From the NCBI RefSeq assembly GCF_016862915.1, contig NZ_BONW01000035.1:1-63979 (forward strand): a stretch of 63,979 nucleotides of DNA, written 5' to 3'. Each line of letters begins with the position of its first letter. Within the stretch, counting starts at the first letter, position 1. The position numbers and the translations under genes are program-made. This document shows, one piece after another, positions 16,144-25,109 of the stretch. The DNA comes from Plantactinospora endophytica. Lineage in GTDB: Bacteria > Actinomycetota > Actinomycetes > Mycobacteriales > Micromonosporaceae. The notes beneath the pieces were generated by a model. It was not told the origin of the DNA and did not search any database. It saw nothing but the letters and a program-made list of their open reading frames with translations.

Positions 16144-18827
16144 GTATTACTCCCTGTCGCGTCGCTTGTCGCCGAGGCGTTCACCAACTTGGGACGGCGG
16201 GCGGCCACACCCCGGGCGTAGGCGGCCATCGCGTTGGCCACCTCGGCCGGGTCGCGGTGCTCCGAGACCGGCTGCTGCTCCGGAGGCAGCGCGACACCGC
16301 CCGGCACGAGGTGCCGCTGCGGCTGCCGGATCGGGAGCCCGGACGGAGTGGTGCCGACGATGTCCGGGTTGGCCAGTCCGGTGGCCGCCCGCCATCCGTC
16401 GTCGCCCCGGGTCTGCCAGCCCGTCGCGGCGTAGCCGCCGCCCGTACCGTTGGAGCCGTCGGTCCCGCTCGGCCCGGCATCGGTCGGAACGGCACCGCTC
16501 GGCGCGGGGCCCGGAGCGCCGACCGGGACCGGACTCACCGGCGCCACCGGGATGTTCGCGCCGTTGCCCGGTCCCACGCCGTTGCCCGGACCTGCGCCGT
16601 TGCCCGGACCCGCCGCGACCTGACTGCCCGACCGGTCGGTACGGAACCAGTTGTTGACCTGCTCGAAGATGACCAGCTCCTGGGTCGGGTCGTCGCCCCG
16701 GTCCGTCCGCTGCGCGGCCGGGCGGAACACCGACGCGGCCGGCAACGCCCGCTCCGACGCCTGGCGACGGGCCGGACCGTTCGGAGTGACCGCCGGGGCG
16801 GCCGGTACGGCAGTGCCGCGCACCCGGCCGTCGGGCATCGCCGTCAGCCGGCCCGGTGCCAGCAGTTGGTTCTCCGGCGGTACGGGACGGATCAGCGGGC
16901 CCGGCAACGAGACCTCGGCGATGGTGCCGAGCTTCGGGCCGGGGCGCAGCTCGACCGCCACCCCGAGCCGGCCGGCGAGCTGGCCGACCACGACCAGACC
17001 CATCGCCCGGACCGCCGCGACGTCGGTGGCCGGTGGCCGGGCCAGCAGGTCGTTGAGCTGGGCAAGCCGTTGCAACGAGAGCCCCACACCCTCGTCGCTG
17101 ACCTGCACGATCACCCGGTCGCCAAGGCTGCGTGCGGTCACCCACGCCTCGGTCTCCGGCGGCGAGTACGCGGTCGCGTTGTCCATCAGCTCGGCGAGCA
17201 GGTGCACCACCTCGTCGACCTTGTCGGCGGCCACCGCCACGTCCGGGTCGACGACGCCGATCCGGACCCGGGTGTAGTGCTCGATCTGCGACAGCGCCGC
17301 CTGCACGACCTTCTGCATGGGTACGTCCTCGTGGCGTACCCGCCCGACGCCCACCCCGCCGAGCACCAGGAGGCTGGCGTTGATCCGTCCCATCCGGGTC
17401 GCCAGGCTGTCCAGGGTGTAGAGCTGCTGTAGCCGTTCCGGGTCGGTCTCGTCCCGCTCGACCCGGTCCACCTGGGCCAGTACCGCGTCCACCAGGCGCT
17501 GCTCGCGCCGGCTGAGGTGGACGAAGATGTCGGCGGTGTTGGCCCGCATCACCGCCTGCTCGGCCGCGGTACGCACGGCCGCCTGGTGCACGGCGGTGAA
17601 CGCCTGGCCCACCTCGCCGATCTCGTCGCCGCTTGTTGCCTCCAGTGTGGAGACGGACGCTCGGGCGAGGGCCTCCGGATGGATGCCGGCGCTGTCGAGG
17701 CTGCGCAGTTCGGCGACCATCGCCGGCAGCTCGGTGTAGGCGACGGAGTGCGCCGCGTCCCGCAGTCGCCGCAGCCGCCGGGTGATCTGTCGGGCGACCG
17801 CCCAGGTCACCAGTACGGTCAGCAGCAGCGCGACCGCCATCGCGGCGCCCTCGGCGATCGCCCGCCAGCGCTGCTCCACCCGGGCCGCGTCCACCTCGGC
17901 CAGTACGGCGGCGTCGACCCGCTGCTGCACCTCGAAGAGCCGGGCGGCCCAGCCCTGGGTGGCGCCGATCCAGGCGTTGGTCTCGACCTCCAGCGGCGCG
18001 CCGATCTCGGCCCGGGAGACCTGGTCCTGGAGGCGTTGCAGGGTCAGCGCCTCCTTGCCACTGCCGGCCTGCTCCCACCACACCTGCCACTCGCTCGGGG
18101 CGAGGCCGAGGAAGGCGAGGCTGTTCTCGGTGAAGCCGGTCCGGGCGGCGGTGATGTCCTGCTGCATCGCCGGGGTCAACTGCCCGGCGGCGATGGACCG
18201 CAGCACCGCGACCTGTTGCTGGCCGAGCGCCTCGGCGGTCTTGGACAGCGCGGCGGCGGCCCGGATCCCGTCCGCGACGTCGGCCGAGACGACGCCCTGG
18301 GCGATCGACTCCCGGTACGCGAGCAGGTCGGCGATGATGATCCGGTAGCTGAACGTGGTGGCGGAGACGGCCGCGTGCGCGGCGGTCCGCACCTGGGTGC
18401 GCAAAGGTGCCAGATCGGCCAGCGCGTTGTCGATCCGGGCCAGCACACTGTCCGGCCCGCCGACCGACGCCGGGGCGAGCGCGCGTTGGCGCTGGTAGCG
18501 GGCGACGATGTCGTCGGTCTCGCCGGCCTGCCGGGCGTAGGTGTCCTGCTGTCGGGGCGTGGCGGCGGTCAGCAGGTCTGCGGCGGCGGCCCGTTCCCGC
18601 TGGAGCTGGTAGGCCAGTCGGCCGGCCTCGGCGCCGAGCTGCGCCAGTACGCCGAGGTCGCTGGCCTGCTCCGCCTGCCGGGCGCTGTCGGCCAGCGCCA
18701 GCCCGGCGAACCCGACGACCGCCACCAACGGTGCGGCCACGATGATGCGCATCCGAGAGGCGATCTTCCAGCCACGAGGTCGTACGGGCTGGGGCCGGGC
18801 CGCGTGGGATCGGGTGGACGTGGCCAA
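16140..18827 (-). CDS. nitrate/nitrite-sensing-domain histidine kinase-like protein (conservon CvnA-like)
   Basis: 895-aa membrane sensor. TM1 is at about residues 27-46, and an extracytoplasmic helical NIT-type sensing domain spans about 50-320. TM2 is at about 328-346 ([19 protein letters not shown]), followed by a HAMP-like linker, a dimerisation region ([20 protein letters not shown]) and an ATPase domain with the N-box [15 protein letters not shown] and the G-box-like VSDEGVGLS. No clear phospho-acceptor His motif is present, as in other CvnA proteins. The last about 230 residues are Pro/Gly-rich and contain short GPGNG repeats. The start is probably the TTG at 18827, which has GGGAG 6-7 nt upstream. 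Confidence 0.85.
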   Translation of the reverse strand: MATSTRSHAARPQPVRPRGWKIASRMRIIVAAPLVAVVGFAGLALADSARQAEQASDLGVLAQLGAEAGRLAYQLQRERAAAADLLTAATPRQQDTYARQAGETDDIVARYQRQRALAPASVGGPDSVLARIDNALADLAPLRTQVRTAAHAAVSATTFSYRIIIADLLAYRESIAQGVVSADVADGIRAAAALSKTAEALGQQQVAVLRSIAAGQLTPAMQQDITAARTGFTENSLAFLGLAPSEWQVWWEQAGSGKEALTLQRLQDQVSRAEIGAPLEVETNAWIGATQGWAARLFEVQQRVDAAVLAEVDAARVEQRWRAIAEGAAMAVALLLTVLVTWAVARQITRRLRRLRDAAHSVAYTELPAMVAELRSLDSAGIHPEALARASVSTLEATSGDEIGEVGQAFTAVHQAAVRTAAEQAVMRANTADIFVHLSRREQRLVDAVLAQVDRVERDETDPERLQQLYTLDSLATRMGRINASLLVLGGVGVGRVRHEDVPMQKVVQAALSQIEHYTRVRIGVVDPDVAVAADKVDEVVHLLAELMDNATAYSPPETEAWVTARSLGDRVIVQVSDEGVGLSLQRLAQLNDLLARPPATDVAAVRAMGLVVVGQLAGRLGVAVELRPGPKLGTIAEVSLPGPLIRPVPPENQLLAPGRLTAMPDGRVRGTAVPAAPAVTPNGPARRQASERALPAASVFRPAAQRTDRGDDPTQELVIFEQVNNWFRTDRSGSQVAAGPGNGAGPGNGVGPGNGANIPVAPVSPVPVGAPGPAPSGAVPTDAGPSGTDGSNGTGGGYAATGWQTRGDDGWRAATGLANPDIVGTTPSGLPIRQPQRHLVPGGVALPPEQQPVSEHRDPAEVANAMAAYARGVAARRPKLVNASATSDATGSNT

Positions 18828-18922
18828 GACTGACTCCCACGGCTCGTCATCGAGGGGATCTGCATCTTGCAGTTAGCAAGTCCCATTGCGCCGGACAGGA
18901 AGGACGGATAACAGGGTTAACC

Positions 18923-18945
18923 GTGGTACAAACAGCTCGTACCAC
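18923..18945. promoter_or_regulatory. inverted repeat upstream of the conservon kinase
   Basis: GTGGTAC (18923-18929) and GTACCAC (18939-18945) flank a 9-bp spacer in an AT-richer stretch about 100 bp upstream of the kinase gene. A half-site-like CTGTACCC follows at 18949. This is a candidate repressor site. The rest of 18828-19049 holds no gene. Confidence 0.45.
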
Positions 18946-19049
18946 TATCTGTACCCGCCGATGAACAGGCAGTTACTTCCACAGGCAGCGTTACCCGAGA
19001 AGCCCGGGTTGGCGGCTTTCATCGACCGCCGTACCCCCTCTTTCGTCAC

Positions 19050-19721
19050 TCAGTGTCGGCGGCGCGTCGCGCCGATCCGACCCCGTCGATGCGACTCGAC
19101 CAACGGTCGGCGGACCTCGCCGGCCGGGCGTCGCGACTCGGCCACCGGCTGCCGGGTCTCCCCCGCCGGCCGTTGCTCCGTCGATCGTTGCTCCGTCGGC
19201 GGACCGGCGTCGTCGCCGTGCAGCCGGTGCGCCTCCGTCGCCAGCCGGTGCGCCTCCTCGGTGAGCCGGTGCGCCTCCTCGGGCCGCCGCTCGGACCCAC
19301 CCGGGAAGTGCACCCGCAACATCTGGTCGATCAGCTCCCGCAGCTCGTCGATCGCGTCCACCACGGACTGCCGCTCCGGCGCACCGGACGTCGGGCCGGC
19401 GTCGGCCGGGTCCGGGTCCGGGTCGTCGACCCCTGCGCGCGGCCCGCGCCGCCCGTCCGCGGCGATCTGTTCAACCGCCACCCGGGGCCAGAGCGCGGTG
19501 AGCAGCCCGCCGGTGCCGAGTACGTCGTCGCAGCGCACGGCCAGTTCCTGACTGCCGTACCGGCGACCCGCCTCCACTGCCGCCACCGTCTCCCGGCTGA
19601 ACCGCACCCGGTCGGCGAGGGCGCGCTGGGTCAGGCCCTTGCGGGTACGCCAGCGGCGCAGTTCACGCTGGAACTGCCGGGTGGCCATCGAGTCTGCGGT
19701 ACCTGACGACGCAGCGTCCAT
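19050..19721 (-). CDS. XRE-family regulator with Pro/Glu-rich repeat tail
   Basis: 223-aa protein. An N-terminal XRE HTH (about residues 18-72: LRRWRTRKGLTQRALADRV, then FSRETVAAVEAGRR) is followed by an acidic Asp/Pro linker, a short helix (SVVDAIDELRELIDQML) and a tail with three successive EAHRL repeats ending in Arg/Glu/Pro-rich low complexity. The tail differs from Scr1-type regulators because DUF5753 is absent. The ATG at 19721 has GAAGGTGAG upstream. Target unknown; two direct repeats 40-70 bp upstream may be its own operator. Confidence 0.75.
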   Translation of the reverse strand: MDAASSGTADSMATRQFQRELRRWRTRKGLTQRALADRVRFSRETVAAVEAGRRYGSQELAVRCDDVLGTGGLLTALWPRVAVEQIAADGRRGPRAGVDDPDPDPADAGPTSGAPERQSVVDAIDELRELIDQMLRVHFPGGSERRPEEAHRLTEEAHRLATEAHRLHGDDAGPPTEQRSTEQRPAGETRQPVAESRRPAGEVRRPLVESHRRGRIGATRRRH

Positions 19722-20187
19722 TTGCTCACCTTCGTTGGTCAGCGATCGATCCCCAACCACCAGATCATGAGACGCGCGGAACAGATCATGACCCGGCATT
19801 TGCCGGGGCCAATTCTTACCCTCAGACGGACGGGTGTGAAGACGTACGCGCCATCTATCGTTGACGGCAAGTGAAAAACCTCGCACGCTGATCCACTTGA
19901 CGGTACGAAAATGATCTACGAAGGAAGGGCACGCCACTGGTTGCCCGGATTCATCCCTTCCGCCGTGACCGGCGAATGGCGACACTCCGCAATCACCGAC
20001 CGTCGGCCGGGCCCTCCGAGCCGCATCGACGTGACGACGCTGATCGATCCCTTGTGGACCATTGACGGACCGTGAGCCGGGGCGGCCGGGGCGCCGCCGG
20101 TCGACGCCCTGCCCGGTGGCCCGGTACGTCGACTCGGCCGCCCCCGAGCCGCGCCGGCCCGGATATCACCGGCGGATGCGGGATCCG
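19722..20187. other. intergenic region with direct repeats, no gene seen
   Basis: Between the P450 stop and the XRE start, both leftward. CAGATCATGA occurs at 19761-19770 and again at 19782-19791, 21 bp apart (two helical turns). A small hairpin (CCCGGC/GCCGGG, 19792-19807) follows. The rest shows nothing recognisable. Confidence 0.5.
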
Positions 20188-21480
20188 CTATGCGGCGCGT
20201 ACAGTAAGCGCGTCCGGGGGATCTTCCTGCCGTTCCCTCGGTGCACCGGCGATATCGACGACCGCAGGCAGCACCTGGTGCGCCCGGAACGCGACATTGG
20301 GCTTGTAGGCGCTTACGTGCCCCGGCGCCAGACGCAACCCGGGAATTGCCTCCGCGAGCCGGACGAGCGCGATCCGCGCCTCGAGGCGGGCGAGTGCCGC
20401 ACCGATGCAGAAATGCGGACCGTAACCAAAGGACAGATGATCCTTCACGTCCTCCCGGTCCGGATCGAACCGATCCGGACCGGTGAACGTCGCCGGGTCA
20501 CGGTTCGCGGCGCCGATGAGGAGCAGGCACCGTTGCCCGGCGGGGATGGTGACGCCGCCGATCTTGACCGGCCGCAGGGTGACCCGCAGCCAGCCGTCGA
20601 TGGCGGGGCCGAACCGGAGCGCCTCCTCCAGGAACGCCGGCACACTGGTCGGGTCCTCGGCGATGCGTTCCCACCGGCCGGGTACGGACAGTGCCTGCTC
20701 CAGGCCGTGGGCGAGAAGTCCGGCGGTGGTCTCGTGGCCGGCGACGAGGAGGTTGAACGCCATCGAGGCGACCTCGTCGACGGTGAGGATCTCGTCGTCG
20801 CCGTCGCGGTAGCGCAGGGCCCGGGAGATGAAGTCGTCACCGTTCAGGTCGCCGTCGGCGCGCCGGGCGACGAGGTCCTGGCAGTAGTGCCAGAAGTCGA
20901 GCAGTCCCTGGGCGAGGCGGACCTGTTCGGCCGGGTCGGGTTGGCCCCAGACGAGGGCGATCTGGCCGTCGGCCCAGCGGCGGATCCGCGCGGTGTCCCG
21001 GTCCGGCACACCGAGGATGTCGAGTACGACCAGCAGCGGCAGCAGGGCGGTGAACTCCGGGATCAGGTCGACCACCTCGCCCCGGCGGGCGGCGATGGCG
21101 TCGACGAGGTCGTCGACCCGGCGCCGCACGATCGGCCCGTACTGGGCGGCGACCCGGGGGCCGGTGTTGGCGAAGGTGGCCCGCAGCGCCCGCCTGGTGC
21201 GGGTGTGCACCGGGGAGTCGGCGGCGGCCGTCGTCGGCGGCACGTCCAGGCGCATCACGATGGCGAGCGCCTCGGGAGACATCTCGTAGACCGGCGCCAG
21301 CGTCAGCGCGTTGCCGAAACTGTCCGCGTCCGCGAACGCCTGCCGGACGTGCTCGTGCCGACTGATCAGCCACATGCCCAGGTCCTCGGCGTGGTGCACC
21401 TGCTCGGGACGGTCCAGGAGATCCCGCCACACGGCGGCGGGGTCGGTCAGATAGGTACCGGCGAACGGGCTGAGTTCCAT
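20188..21480 (-). CDS. cytochrome P450
   Basis: 430-aa bacterial class I P450. The I-helix oxygen-binding motif is LLVAGHETTAG, the K-helix ExxR lies in EEALRFG, and the heme loop is FGYGPHFCIGAALARLEAR with the proximal Cys. Electrons must come from ferredoxin and reductase encoded elsewhere, since none is in the window. The ATG at 21480 is preferred because AGGAGG precedes it; an ATG 32 codons upstream lacks a ribosome site. Substrate unknown. It may belong with the divergent alcohol dehydrogenase, with which it shares a palindrome-rich 627-bp promoter region. Confidence 0.92.
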   Translation of the reverse strand: MELSPFAGTYLTDPAAVWRDLLDRPEQVHHAEDLGMWLISRHEHVRQAFADADSFGNALTLAPVYEMSPEALAIVMRLDVPPTTAAADSPVHTRTRRALRATFANTGPRVAAQYGPIVRRRVDDLVDAIAARRGEVVDLIPEFTALLPLLVVLDILGVPDRDTARIRRWADGQIALVWGQPDPAEQVRLAQGLLDFWHYCQDLVARRADGDLNGDDFISRALRYRDGDDEILTVDEVASMAFNLLVAGHETTAGLLAHGLEQALSVPGRWERIAEDPTSVPAFLEEALRFGPAIDGWLRVTLRPVKIGGVTIPAGQRCLLLIGAANRDPATFTGPDRFDPDREDVKDHLSFGYGPHFCIGAALARLEARIALVRLAEAIPGLRLAPGHVSAYKPNVAFRAHQVLPAVVDIAGAPRERQEDPPDALTVRAA

Positions 21481-21676
21481 GGCCGCCTCCTGGCCCACGC
21501 TTGGCGCGCTGTCGTCCGGCCGCGGTGGCAATAGTTCACCCACCGGAATCAGTGCCCCCGCAACTTCCAACGACATCTGGAAATCTCACGATGCGCTGCG
21601 GCAGACGGTAAGTCAAGATATTCGCTTGTGCCATTGTATTGACGCGCGGCAGCAGCGGACCAGAGCAGCCCGGGTG

Positions 21677-21713
21677 CCAGGTGGCAACTTGCAGCATGCA
21701 GCTTGCCACCTGG
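21677..21713. promoter_or_regulatory. 11-bp inverted repeat, candidate operator
   Basis: CCAGGTGGCAA (21677-21687) and TTGCCACCTGG (21703-21713) flank a 15-bp centre that contains GCATGC. It lies about 200 bp upstream of the P450 start and 400 bp upstream of the dehydrogenase, and could act as a repressor site or an RNA hairpin. Confidence 0.55.
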
Positions 21714-21744
21714 TCACGGCGCCGGTCGGAGGGCTACCATCGGT

Positions 21745-21772
21745 CACCGTGCACCGGATCCGGTGCACGGTG
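21745..21772. promoter_or_regulatory. 28-bp perfect palindrome
   Basis: Uninterrupted perfect palindrome with 14-bp arms (CACCGTGCACCGGA and its complement), centred on the BamHI-like GGATCC. Its length and perfect symmetry are typical of binding sites for dimeric TetR/GntR-type repressors. It lies in the 21481-22107 gap between the divergent P450 and dehydrogenase genes. No regulator gene is adjacent. Confidence 0.65.
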
Positions 21773-22107
21773 TGCGGCACTGCCGGGGCCCTCGGCCTGC
21801 CCGCCCGGCGCAGCTCTCCCGAAGGACCGGATAATTGAGGCGAAACTGTCCCTATTGAACGATGACTAGGGTTGATCGTCGCCAATACTAAACAGCTCCG
21901 GAGTACCATGGCCGACGCCCTCCGGAAACGTGTGGGTTCCATTGTGGTCACCAACGCGCCACGCGGGCCGTCGACCGGCGCCACGACGAGGGCGTTCTCC
22001 GACCGGGGCTGCGGGACCGGCGACGACGGCGGGGCGCGACGTTCCTGTGAGGGCCGGCGATCGGGGGCCGTTCCGGGTCGGCGCCGGAGCGTGTGAGGAT
22101 GATCCGC

Positions 22108-23181
22108 ATGCGGGCGGTGGTGTTCGAGGAGTTCGGCGGCGAGCCTGAGCTGCGTACCGTGCCCGATCCGGTACCCGGGCCGGCGGGCGTGGTGGTCGAG
22201 GTCGGGGCGACCGGGCTGTGCCGCAGCGACTGGCACGGCTGGCAGGGGCACGATCCGGACATCCGGCTGCCACACGTGCCGGGGCACGAGTTCGCCGGGG
22301 TGGTGGCCGCGGTCGGCCCGGAGGTCCGGGGCTGGCGGGTCGGCGACCGGGTCACCGCCCCCTTCGTCTGCGCCTGCGGCACCTGCCCGGCCTGTCTCAC
22401 CGGAAACCAGCAGGTCTGCGAGCGGCAGACCCAGCCCGGTTTCACCCACTGGGGCTCCTACGCGGACCTGGTCGCGGTCGAGCACGCGGACGTGAACCTG
22501 GTCCGGCTGCCCGACGAGCTGAGTTTCGCCGGGGCCGCCGCGCTGGGCTGCCGGTTCGCCACCGCGTTCCGGGCGGTGGTCGCGCAGGGTCGGGTGGCCG
22601 CCGGTGAGTGGGTGGCGGTGCACGGCTGCGGCGGGGTGGGACTCTCCGCGGTGATGATCGCGGTGGCCTGCGGCGCCCGGGTGGTGGCGGTCGACGTCAG
22701 CCCGGCCGCGCTGGACCTGGCCCGCCGGTTCGGTGCCGCCGTCTGCCTGGACGCCGGGACGCTGACCGGTCCCGGAGCGCTGGCCGATCCCGGAGCGGTG
22801 GCCGCCGCGATCCGCGAGCTGACCGGCGGCGGCGCGCACCTGTCGCTCGACGCGCTGGGCAGCGCGCCGACGTGTGCCGGGTCGATCGAGAGCCTGCGGC
22901 GGCGAGGCCGGCACGTGCAGGTCGGGTTGCTGCCCGCCGCGAACGGTCACCCGGCGGTGCCGATGGACCGGGTCATCGGGTACGAGTTGGAGCTGCGCGG
23001 CAGCCACGGGATGGCCGCGCACGCGTACCCGGAGATGCTGGCGCTGGTCGGCGCCGGGGTGCTCCGACCGGCCGAGCTGGTCACCCAGACGATCGGGCTG
23101 GCCGAGGCGCCGACGGCGCTGGCCGGTCTGGACCGGCCCCCGGTCGGCGGCATCCGGCTGATCGAGCCGGGCCTGGACTGA
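22108..23181 (+). CDS. zinc-dependent alcohol dehydrogenase family protein
   Basis: 357-aa medium-chain dehydrogenase. Catalytic zinc ligands are in [10 protein letters not shown] and the [12 protein letters not shown] motif. The structural zinc site is the four-Cys [17 protein letters not shown]. The Rossmann fold starts [14 protein letters not shown], and the acidic residue in VVAVDVS points to NAD rather than NADP. Substrate is not evident. I use the ATG at 22108, which has GTGAGG about 9 nt upstream; ATG 22099 and GTG 22093 are alternatives. The 3' end, including the stop codon, is repeated in tandem. Confidence 0.88.
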   Translation: MRAVVFEEFGGEPELRTVPDPVPGPAGVVVEVGATGLCRSDWHGWQGHDPDIRLPHVPGHEFAGVVAAVGPEVRGWRVGDRVTAPFVCACGTCPACLTGNQQVCERQTQPGFTHWGSYADLVAVEHADVNLVRLPDELSFAGAAALGCRFATAFRAVVAQGRVAAGEWVAVHGCGGVGLSAVMIAVACGARVVAVDVSPAALDLARRFGAAVCLDAGTLTGPGALADPGAVAAAIRELTGGGAHLSLDALGSAPTCAGSIESLRRRGRHVQVGLLPAANGHPAVPMDRVIGYELELRGSHGMAAHAYPEMLALVGAGVLRPAELVTQTIGLAEAPTALAGLDRPPVGGIRLIEPGLD

Positions 23182-23241
23182 GCAGACCGGGCCGGAACTG
23201 ACCGCACCGAGCCGGAACTGATCGAACCAGGTCAGGACGGA
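23162..23241. repeat. four 20-bp tandem units carrying the adh stop codon
   Basis: Units 23162-23181, 23182-23201, 23202-23221 and 23222-23241 share the pattern ACCGNGCCGGAACTGA. The first is the end of the dehydrogenase gene including its TGA, so the array looks like repeated duplication of the gene's 3' end. Confidence 0.8.
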
Positions 23242-23380
23242 GGTGGCCGCAGGCAGACCCGGTGCAGGCCCATGACTCCGGTGACGGTGGTGACCGGCGG
23301 CGGTGGGCCGCGCCGGACGCTGCCGGCGGGATCGGCATCGGGGTTCGTCAAGGCCCGTTCCGGATGCTTTCATTGGTGCC

Positions 23381-25039
23381 ATGGCGAACCCGGTGATCTT
23401 GACGGTCGACGACGACCCCGCGGTGTCCCGCGCGGTGGCCCGGGACGTCCGGCGGCGTTACGGCGACCGGTACCGGGTGGTCCGGGCCTCCTCCGGCGAC
23501 GAGGCGCTGGCCGCGCTCCGGGAGATCAAACTTCGCGGCGACCAGGTCGCGGTGCTGCTCGCCGACTACCGGATGCCGGGGATGAACGGCATCGAGTTCC
23601 TCGAAGCGGCGATGGACCTCTTCCCGACGGCCCGCCGGGTGCTGCTCACCGCCTACGCCGACACCAACGCGGCGATCGACGCGATCAACGTCGTCGACCT
23701 CGACCACTACCTGCTCAAGCCCTGGCATCCGCCGGAGGAGAAGCTCTATCCGGTGCTGGACGGCCTGCTCGAAGCCTGGGCGGCGACCCCGGAGGCCGCA
23801 CCGGACGAGGTACGGGTGGTCGGGCACCGGTGGTCCGCGCCGTCGTTCGAGATCCGCGACTTCCTCGCCCGCAACCTGGTGCCGTACCGCTGGCTGCTCG
23901 CGGACGAGCCGGAGGGCGGGCGGCTGCTGACCGCCGCCGGAGCCGGGCCGGAGGACGTGCCGGTGGTGATCACCCCGGACGGCACCGCACTGGTCAAGCC
24001 GACCGAGGTCGAGCTGGCGGCCCGGGTCGGGCTCTCCACCACCCCGGCCGCCGACTTCTACGACCTGGTGGTGGTCGGCGCCGGCCCGGCCGGTCTCGGC
24101 GCGGCCGTCTACGGCGCCTCCGAAGGGCTGCGCACGGTACTCGTCGAACGCCAGGCGACCGGCGGCCAGGCGGGACAGAGCAGCCGGATCGAGAACTACC
24201 TCGGCTTCCCGGACGGCGTCTCCGGGGCACAGCTCGCCGACCGGGCCCGTCGACAGGCGCTGAAGTTCGGCGCCGAACTGCTGACCACCCGGGACGTGGT
24301 CGGGCTGGAGGCGGCCGGCGCCACCCGGCTGCTCCGGTTCAGCGACGGCACCTCCATCGCCGCACACACCGTGGTACTCGCCACCGGGGTCGCGTACCGG
24401 CAGCTCACCGCGCCCGGCCTGGCGGACCTGAGCGGTCGGGGCGTCTTCTACGGCTCGGCGTCGACCGAGGCACCCAACTGTGCCGGACAGGACGTCTACA
24501 TCGTCGGCGGGGCGAACTCGGCCGGCCAGGCGGCGGTCTACTTCGCCCGGCACGCCCGCCGGGTGCACCTGCTGGTACGCGGCCCAGACCTGCAACGGTC
24601 GATGTCGCACTACCTGATCGAGCAGATCGAACGGATCGACAACATCGAGGTGCACCCGCACTCGGAGGTCGTCGGCGGGGAGGGCACCGACCACCTGGAG
24701 CAGCTCACCATCTGCGACAACCGGGTCGGGCAGCAGCGCACCGTGAAGGCGTCCTGGCTGTTCGTCTTCATCGGCGCGGAGCCGCGTACGGAGTGGCTGG
24801 CCGACGTGGTGGCCCGGGACGCCCGGGGCTACGTGCTGACCGGGCTGGACCTGAGCAGCGACGGGCGGCGCCCGACCGGCTGGGCGCTGCCCCGCGACCC
24901 GTACCCGCTGGAGTCGAGTTTGCCCGGGGTCTTCGCGGCCGGCGACGTCCGGGCCGACTCGATCAAACGGGTCGCCTCGGCGGTCGGCGAGGGCGCGATG
25001 GTGGTCTCGCTGGCTCACCAGTACCTGGCGGCACAGTGA
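23381..25039 (+). CDS. fused response-regulator receiver / thioredoxin-reductase-like FAD oxidoreductase
   Basis: 552-aa fusion. Residues 1-130 are a receiver domain: acidic cluster VDDDPAVS, phospho-acceptor Asp in LLADYRMPGMNG, TAYADTNAAI and Lys in LLKPW. After a thioredoxin-fold-like linker (about 150-215), a pyridine-nucleotide-disulfide-type module follows, with FAD site LVVVGAGPAGLGAAVYG, TGGQAGQSSRIENYLGFP and NAD(P) site YIVGGANSAGQAAVYFA. The CxxC redox pair of true thioredoxin reductases is absent (YGSASTEAPNCAGQDV), as in other members of this fused family. The ATG at 23381 begins just before the receiver. The next gene is its probable histidine kinase partner. Confidence 0.88.
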   Translation: MANPVILTVDDDPAVSRAVARDVRRRYGDRYRVVRASSGDEALAALREIKLRGDQVAVLLADYRMPGMNGIEFLEAAMDLFPTARRVLLTAYADTNAAIDAINVVDLDHYLLKPWHPPEEKLYPVLDGLLEAWAATPEAAPDEVRVVGHRWSAPSFEIRDFLARNLVPYRWLLADEPEGGRLLTAAGAGPEDVPVVITPDGTALVKPTEVELAARVGLSTTPAADFYDLVVVGAGPAGLGAAVYGASEGLRTVLVERQATGGQAGQSSRIENYLGFPDGVSGAQLADRARRQALKFGAELLTTRDVVGLEAAGATRLLRFSDGTSIAAHTVVLATGVAYRQLTAPGLADLSGRGVFYGSASTEAPNCAGQDVYIVGGANSAGQAAVYFARHARRVHLLVRGPDLQRSMSHYLIEQIERIDNIEVHPHSEVVGGEGTDHLEQLTICDNRVGQQRTVKASWLFVFIGAEPRTEWLADVVARDARGYVLTGLDLSSDGRRPTGWALPRDPYPLESSLPGVFAAGDVRADSIKRVASAVGEGAMVVSLAHQYLAAQ

Positions 25040-25109
25040 GGACTTTCCGGGGACGCGGCGGGGTTCTCCGGGCTGGGAGACGGTCCACGAGCGGGGATAC
25101 GGTGGCGGG

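Noticed and set aside
21613-23382. 589-codon leftward open frame opposite the alcohol dehydrogenase
   Set aside because: Opposite a gene with complete zinc-ADH motifs; Arg/Pro/His-rich shadow typical of high-GC antisense frames.
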